Below are positions 60,137-64,000 of a stretch of DNA of 64,000 nucleotides, one piece after another (positions within the stretch are counted from its first letter, which is position 1; every line of letters starts with the position of its first letter). The translations under genes were made by a program, and so were the position numbers. The stretch is taken from NCBI RefSeq assembly GCF_000225505.1, contig NZ_BACI01000016.1:95131-159130 (forward strand), in the 5' to 3' direction. The notes under the pieces are model-generated. The model was not told the origin of the DNA and ran no database searches. It saw nothing but the letters and a program-made list of their open reading frames with translations. This stretch comes from Gordonia alkanivorans NBRC 16433. GTDB taxonomy: Bacteria > Actinomycetota > Actinomycetes > Mycobacteriales > Mycobacteriaceae.

Positions 60137-61456
60137 ACGCCGGACGGCAAGCATCGCACCAAGGGCGGCTTCCGGACGCGCAAAGAAGCGGACGCCTACG
60201 CCACTTCCGTCGACTTCAACCAGCGTCGCGGAACCACGTTCGACCCGAGGTCCGGCGACGTCACGTTCCGCGTAGCGGCGGCAGCGTGGCTCGACAGTCG
60301 CCACGACCTCAAAGCCACGACCCGACGCGGGTACGCATACGCCCTCGCCCCAGCAACCGAACGACGAGGCGAGATGGGCGCGTTGGGGATTGACGCGGTG
60401 TTCGGCGGATACCCGCTCAACGCCATCAAACGCGAACGCATCTCGGAGTGGGTCGATCTGTTGGTGAGGGCGGGGAAGAAGCCGAGCACCGTGCGGCATG
60501 CCTACTTCCTAGTGCGGATGGTGCTGGCGCAGGCAGTGGTAGATGGTCGACTAACGACGAACCCGGCCGACTACGTGCGCCTACCTGGGGAGCACAGCGC
60601 AACGGGCGGCACGGCTGGCGTCGTAGACGACCCGGCCCAGTTCCTCACCGCGACTCAAGTTGCCGCACTCGTCGCAGCGACGCCCTGGCCGTTCAACGTC
60701 TACGTCCACATTGCCGCATGGGCCGGATTGCGGGCAGCGGAACTGGCAGGGTTGCAGGTGGGGGACGTCGAACTACCGACCCGGACGATCAACCCCAACG
60801 TGCGCCCGAAGCCGGGGACGTTGCGCGTGGAACGAACGGTGCAGGTTGTCGACGGCGTTGCCAGTTACGTCGCGCCGAAGACTCGCGGCAGTCGCAGGCG
60901 CGTACCGCTCACCCCGGCGACGGTGGACCTACTACGTAGCTACCTGGCCGAGCATCCGCGCGCCGACGACCCCACAGCACCTCTGTTCCCGGCGATGCGA
61001 CTCATAAGCGAGCGGCCGACGGGCATCAAGGCGGACGGCGAACGAACCGCCAGGGCGAAGGCCGGACGACAGGCAGACGCCCTGGCAGCGCTCGACGTAC
61101 AAGACGCGGAGCTGCGGTTGGCGCTGGACTGGACCGAGCTGGTACGGCACCCGACGTTCTACAAGGCAGTGTTCCGGCCTGCGGTGCTGCGCGCCAACCG
61201 GCTGGCCGGCCACGCGCTGCTACCTGCGGACCTGAAGTTCCACGCGCTCCGGCACACGTACGCGTCGTTGTGCGTGGCAGCGGGCATCGCTCCGCTGGAG
61301 ATCGCCCGGTTCATGGGGCATGCGAAGGTCACGACCACGCTCACTGTCTACGCGCACCTGTTCGAAGACGACCACACCGACGCCATGAGCGCGCTCGGCG
61401 CGATGGATGCGCCGACATCGACTAGCGGCGGGAACGTATTGCGGCTGCGAAGGTAG
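60071..61456 (+). CDS. Tyrosine site-specific integrase of the element
   Basis: A 461-residue integrase. The N-terminus (SVSRFTSKRDNKPYYKVKWR) is an arm-binding AP2-like domain, followed by a SAM-like core-binding domain (~65-165). The catalytic domain has Arg221 in WAGLRAAELAGL, Lys270, His391-x-x-Arg394 in FHALRHTYAS, His417 in GHAKVTTTLTV and the nucleophile Tyr427. All active-site residues are present, so it should be functional. With the tRNA-Gly copy at 51834 it explains integration. It follows the serine recombinase by one base. Confidence 0.95.
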   Translation: MASVSRFTSKRDNKPYYKVKWRTPDGKHRTKGGFRTRKEADAYATSVDFNQRRGTTFDPRSGDVTFRVAAAAWLDSRHDLKATTRRGYAYALAPATERRGEMGALGIDAVFGGYPLNAIKRERISEWVDLLVRAGKKPSTVRHAYFLVRMVLAQAVVDGRLTTNPADYVRLPGEHSATGGTAGVVDDPAQFLTATQVAALVAATPWPFNVYVHIAAWAGLRAAELAGLQVGDVELPTRTINPNVRPKPGTLRVERTVQVVDGVASYVAPKTRGSRRRVPLTPATVDLLRSYLAEHPRADDPTAPLFPAMRLISERPTGIKADGERTARAKAGRQADALAALDVQDAELRLALDWTELVRHPTFYKAVFRPAVLRANRLAGHALLPADLKFHALRHTYASLCVAAGIAPLEIARFMGHAKVTTTLTVYAHLFEDDHTDAMSALGAMDAPTSTSGGNVLRLRR

Positions 61457-61493
61457 CTAAACACTGTCGTCTACGTCACTTAAGCTCTTGTGC

Positions 61494-62324
61494 ATGGCAC
61501 GTAGACGGTTGTCGCAACGAACGGGCAAGTCAGAACCGGATGGCCCATACGAAGGCGTACCGCCTCATTTGACGCACCTACTGGAGCACTGGTTCGACTC
61601 GGTTTTGAGTTCCGGGCCGGGTGGGTATTTTAGTAACACGGAGACCATTCGTGAGCTTGCATCTTTCATGCGAACTTCCGTGCCTGCAGGTTGGGATGCG
61701 CATGACGTCGCCGCAGGACTCCTCAAGTTGGGCCGCGCGAATGGAGACTACTTTCTCGACCTCATAGATGGGCTTCTCCAATTGCGGGGGAGTGAGACAA
61801 ACGGCAGGGCGCTCGCACGCCTGCTAGAGACGTCGGGATCAGTTTGGACGGTGGCGGACGATAACCGGTCTCTGATCCGTGTCGTTTCCGACCAGACCCA
61901 ATCGACCTACGAGATTGCAACGTCACCTGAGGACGATGCCTCCGAGGAACTCAGGGAGGCGTGGACTAATGCATTTGGCCGTGACGGCGACCCGTCCGAC
62001 GCTTGGGACCATGCGATAAAGGCCGTCGAGGACGTGCTGATCCCTGCTGTAGTGCCCAACCAAGCGAAGGCAAATCTAGGGCATGTCGTGGGTCAACTCC
62101 GTAACCAAGGTAATCAATGGAAACTGGTGCTGCCGGGCAAAGCGCAGGATCACGACGTAAGTCCGCTCGTTGGGATGCTCGACGTGATATGGCCGAATCA
62201 CGATCGCCATGGCGGCGTGTCTTCTAAGCGCCAGCCGTCAGAGGAAGAAGCGCGCGCGGTTGTCACACTGGCCTCGACGATCGTGCAGTGGCACCGTGAG
62301 GGTTGGGTGGTTCAGCGTCGTTGA
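61494..62324 (+). CDS. Abi-C (HEPN-like) domain protein, possible phage defence
   Basis: A 276-residue protein. The C-terminal half (DAWDHAIKAVEDVLIPAVVP, NLGHVVGQLRNQG and LVGMLDVIWPNHDRHGG, then EEEARAVVTLASTIVQWHRE) resembles the Abortive infection C-terminal domain, a HEPN-like helical fold whose RxxxHG-type motif (DRHGG here) is often catalytic in RNases. The N-terminal half is helical and unassigned. Preferred start ATG 61494; TTG 61488 also possible. It lies right after the integrase, a usual cargo position for defence genes. Confidence 0.55.
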   Translation: MARRRLSQRTGKSEPDGPYEGVPPHLTHLLEHWFDSVLSSGPGGYFSNTETIRELASFMRTSVPAGWDAHDVAAGLLKLGRANGDYFLDLIDGLLQLRGSETNGRALARLLETSGSVWTVADDNRSLIRVVSDQTQSTYEIATSPEDDASEELREAWTNAFGRDGDPSDAWDHAIKAVEDVLIPAVVPNQAKANLGHVVGQLRNQGNQWKLVLPGKAQDHDVSPLVGMLDVIWPNHDRHGGVSSKRQPSEEEARAVVTLASTIVQWHREGWVVQRR

Positions 62325-62348
62325 CCAAGCGTTGCAAGAAAATGGTGG

Positions 62349-63530
62349 CTAGTCGTCTGTCGTCGATGTGCCACTTTCTCGACTGCCATTGTTGACGTTA
62401 GTGTCGATTACGAAGTATCCCGACATTGGCGCTTTTCCCTCAGGGTCCCGAATGGCGAGCTCTTGGTCGGCGAGCATCATCCCGACGGCACCTAGTCGGA
62501 ATCTCAGAGCGCCGGACGTCGTCAGTGTTTCTAGGAATTCCGCTAGTTCGGGAAACGAGTCCTTCGCCACCGATTCGAACTCGTCCTCGTCGATCGATCG
62601 TTTACGCACGAAGTCGGCGAACCTGTCACGTGAGGTCAACTCCTTTTTCTCTCGTGACGCGCCCATAAAGCCGTCTCGCCGCTTGGATTCGAGAATGTCG
62701 TCCGCAAGGGCGGGTGATGGCAAATGTAAGTCCGAGTCGGGCGATGTGAGCTGAATCAGCCCAGCTAATTCCGCTATCACAATCTCGGGGGGCAATTCGT
62801 CCAGACGGAAGGGTTTACACATGGAGTGTCTGTGACTGCCGTGAATCACGGTGTAAGCAGTGTATTTTCCGCCGAATGCCTCGGCCGTCACTTGACGCTC
62901 TGACCATACGCCCAAGGCCTGCATGTATTCGTACTCTAGGTAATCTGAAGGGATACTTCCGTAGTAAGGGCGTAGGCCTTCATCGAGCGCTCCCAAGAGG
63001 GTTTGCGGGTCGACGATGTTGGGATAGTACTTAAGTGTGAGCCTAGCGACGACGGCAATTCCGTTGAGCTGCAACAGAGAAAGTTTCGGTGCCAAGTCGA
63101 CGCATTGCCGCAGAAGTTGCTCCCGATGAGTCCGGACTGGTTCGGATATCATCTCAGATACAAGATTTGCTAACAGAGCGCCCAGGTCTTCATCGCCTGT
63201 CTCGCCATAGCCCTTCTGTGCCGCCGACAAAGCAATCTGAATTCGTGGCTCGGAAAATCTGTTAAGTAGCTTAGGGTCGCGAGCAATAACACGCTCGAGC
63301 ACAGCCAGCGTCAATCGCTCTCCGCGCTCAGAGAAATCCTCCAACGCCGCGGCGGTGATATCCGGCATCGACATGTGGAGAACCTCACGGCAGATACCTG
63401 CAGCTTCTTCGCGCGAGATACCTTGTCCGTAGATGTTGAAGGTGTTGCCAACGTTGCTTAGATTGATGTCTTGTCCAGCGCCGTACTGTTGCGAACCGCC
63501 GCCCGCTGATTGGCTCGTCTCTCGACTCAT
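62349..63530 (-). CDS. LPO_1073/Vpar_1526-like protein
   Basis: A 393-residue protein opening with a Gly/Asn-rich tag (QYGAGQDINLSNVGNTFNIY) of the kind seen at the N-terminus of some bacterial conflict proteins. The main helical body (AAGICREVLHMSMPDITAAA, ERLTLAVLERVIARDPKLLN, RFSEPRIQIALSAAQKGYGE, TGDEDLGALLANLV) resembles the LPO_1073/Vpar_1526 family as I recall it; this assignment is by memory of sequence pattern. Function is unknown. The ATG overlaps the stop of the upstream 2-TM gene (ATGA), making a two-gene operon read leftward, opposite to the rest of the element. Confidence 0.55.
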   Translation of the reverse strand: MSRETSQSAGGGSQQYGAGQDINLSNVGNTFNIYGQGISREEAAGICREVLHMSMPDITAAALEDFSERGERLTLAVLERVIARDPKLLNRFSEPRIQIALSAAQKGYGETGDEDLGALLANLVSEMISEPVRTHREQLLRQCVDLAPKLSLLQLNGIAVVARLTLKYYPNIVDPQTLLGALDEGLRPYYGSIPSDYLEYEYMQALGVWSERQVTAEAFGGKYTAYTVIHGSHRHSMCKPFRLDELPPEIVIAELAGLIQLTSPDSDLHLPSPALADDILESKRRDGFMGASREKKELTSRDRFADFVRKRSIDEDEFESVAKDSFPELAEFLETLTTSGALRFRLGAVGMMLADQELAIRDPEGKAPMSGYFVIDTNVNNGSRESGTSTTDD

Positions 63531-63856
63531 TTGCCGTTATCGATATTCCCGTGAATATTGATGTTTCCATCCGACATCAGCTGGTTCGACTTGTCGCCAG
63601 CTGCCTGAGATCGGTTGCCGGTGCCCGATTGCTGAACGCCAGTGAGTAGTCGCCGTGCGCCGCCGTTGCTCGTTGGCCAGGGGAAGAGGAAGGCGAAACC
63701 GAGAACGATCACTGTAGCCAGCGTGACTAGAACCCACGATGCAGTTGTCTTCGCGATGGGAAGTGCGGCGACGACGAACATCGCAGCCGCGATGCACACG
63801 TTACCGATCCATAGTCGGCGTTCAGGTGTCAAGGTGCCAACCTCTACTGGGTCCAC
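63527..63856 (-). CDS. Two-helix membrane protein with Asn/Gly-rich tail
   Basis: A 109-residue protein with two adjacent membrane segments (IGNVCIAAAMFVVAALPIAK and VLVTLATVIVLGFAFLFPW) and a C-terminal tail QQSGTGNRSQAAGDKSNQLM then SDGNINIHGNIDNGK. The tail's alternating G/N/I pattern resembles the N-terminal tag of the protein encoded next, suggesting contact between the two. The start is GTG 63856. It is the first gene of the two-gene leftward operon. No known family; a membrane effector is an attractive idea but unproved. Confidence 0.6.
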   Translation of the reverse strand: MDPVEVGTLTPERRLWIGNVCIAAAMFVVAALPIAKTTASWVLVTLATVIVLGFAFLFPWPTSNGGARRLLTGVQQSGTGNRSQAAGDKSNQLMSDGNINIHGNIDNGK

Positions 63857-63922
63857 ATGGGGTTACGTCTCTCTGAGACATCGTCCCATAGGGGTACGAC
63901 AGCGAAGCGCGAGACACGGGCC

Positions 63923-63942
63923 GCGGCCCGGATGCGGCCCCG
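63923..63942. repeat. Right-end GCGGCCCC motifs, candidate integrase arm site
   Basis: GCGGCCCGGATGCGGCCCCG matches 17 of 20 bases of 52034-52053 at the other end of the element, in the same orientation. It lies within 60 bp of the presumed right attachment site. The pairing of such motifs near both ends fits integrase arm sites. Confidence 0.45.
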
Positions 63943-63963
63943 ATTCGTCCGAACGAACCACAA

Positions 63964-63996
63964 AAAGCCCCGGTTAAACTCTCTGACCAGGGCTTT
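63964..63996. terminator. Hairpin at the right edge of the window
   Basis: AAAGCCC (63964-63970) pairs with GGGCTTT (63990-63996), extended by GGT with ACC, around a loop. It fits a terminator at the end of the element. In related elements such a hairpin stands directly before the tRNA attachment site, which supports the right border being just beyond position 64000. Confidence 0.55.
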
Positions 63997-64000
63997 CGTC

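Larger units (their letters stand above)
51834..64000. mobile_element. Integrated satellite-like element in tRNA-Gly (phiRv-like), right end beyond the window
   Basis: Bounded on the left by the tRNA-Gly(CCC) 3' copy. Contents in order: Mrr-type endonuclease, phage capsid-like protein, small protein, excisionase-like protein, zinc-ribbon protein, primase-polymerase/helicase, serine recombinase, tyrosine integrase, Abi-C-like protein, LPO_1073-like protein and 2-TM protein. There are no portal, terminase, tail or lysis genes and no evident repressor. Size (at least 12.2 kb) and content recall phiRv1/phiRv2 and capsid-encoding phage satellites. Its DNA looks less GC-rich than the chromosomal part, most clearly from 62.3 to 63.8 kb. 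Confidence 0.8.

Noticed and set aside
62368..62754. A 128-codon frame antisense to the LPO_1073-like gene.
   Set aside because: Ser/Arg-rich shadow without motifs; the minus-strand gene continues through it with a coherent protein.

Overview
The window is high-GC actinobacterial DNA, most likely from a mycolic-acid genus of the Mycobacteriales close to Gordonia or Rhodococcus. The main evidence is a block in the same order as Mycobacterium tuberculosis Rv0407-Rv0417: F420-dependent glucose-6-phosphate dehydrogenase (fgd, cut by the left edge), pta-ackA, pknG-glnH-glnX, mutT3, thiE and thiO-thiS-thiG. Four genes absent from the tuberculosis order (LysR regulator, DMT exporter, TetR regulator, AGPS-like flavoenzyme) sit between fgd and pta. 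The genus is inferred from gene order and protein resemblance only.

Layout. 1-8.5 kb: fgd, regulator/exporter genes, then acetate metabolism (pta-ackA). 8.5-13.6 kb: the leftward glnX-glnH-pknG operon, with 4-nt start/stop overlaps, which senses Asp/Glu at the membrane and signals to PknG. 13.9-18 kb: mutT3, a stand-alone LeuA-type regulatory domain behind an attenuator-like leader, and the thiamine cluster with a TPP riboswitch in front of thiO. 18-31 kb: ABC exporter, large LuxR regulator, phosphoribosyltransferase, small conserved enzymes, ATP-grasp enzyme, MFS exporter, Lcp/MpaB-like oxygenase and an LppU-like protein. 31-37 kb: TetR plus a complete HAAT/Liv-type ABC importer with a fused permease. 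37-45 kb: three secreted proteins and an mmpL-tetR pair. 45-51 kb: a two-component system, a DUF5997/LysR-substrate-domain pair, an F420-reductase-like protein and a sodium:solute symporter with a 43-residue partner.

51.4-64 kb is an integrated element. Its left border carries a 45-nt copy of the 3' half of tRNA-Gly(CCC), and a second, degenerate tRNA-Gly 3' end lies 393 bp further left. The element is entirely different from the chromosome: an Mrr-type endonuclease, one phage major capsid-like protein without portal or terminase, a short excisionase-like protein, a zinc-ribbon protein, a primase-polymerase/helicase, a serine recombinase, a tyrosine integrase, an Abi-C-like protein and a two-gene module (2-TM protein plus an LPO_1073/Vpar_1526-like protein). 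This recalls phiRv1/phiRv2-type prophage-like elements or phage satellites. A perfect 206-bp direct repeat flanks the serine recombinase and has overwritten the 3' end of the primase gene. Tandem GCGGCCCC motifs near both ends look like integrase arm sites, and the right border probably lies at or just past the end of the window.

The most interesting points are the satellite-like element and its possible defence cargo, the 206-bp duplication, the attenuator-like leader, and the triplicated VGTQ motif in PknG.
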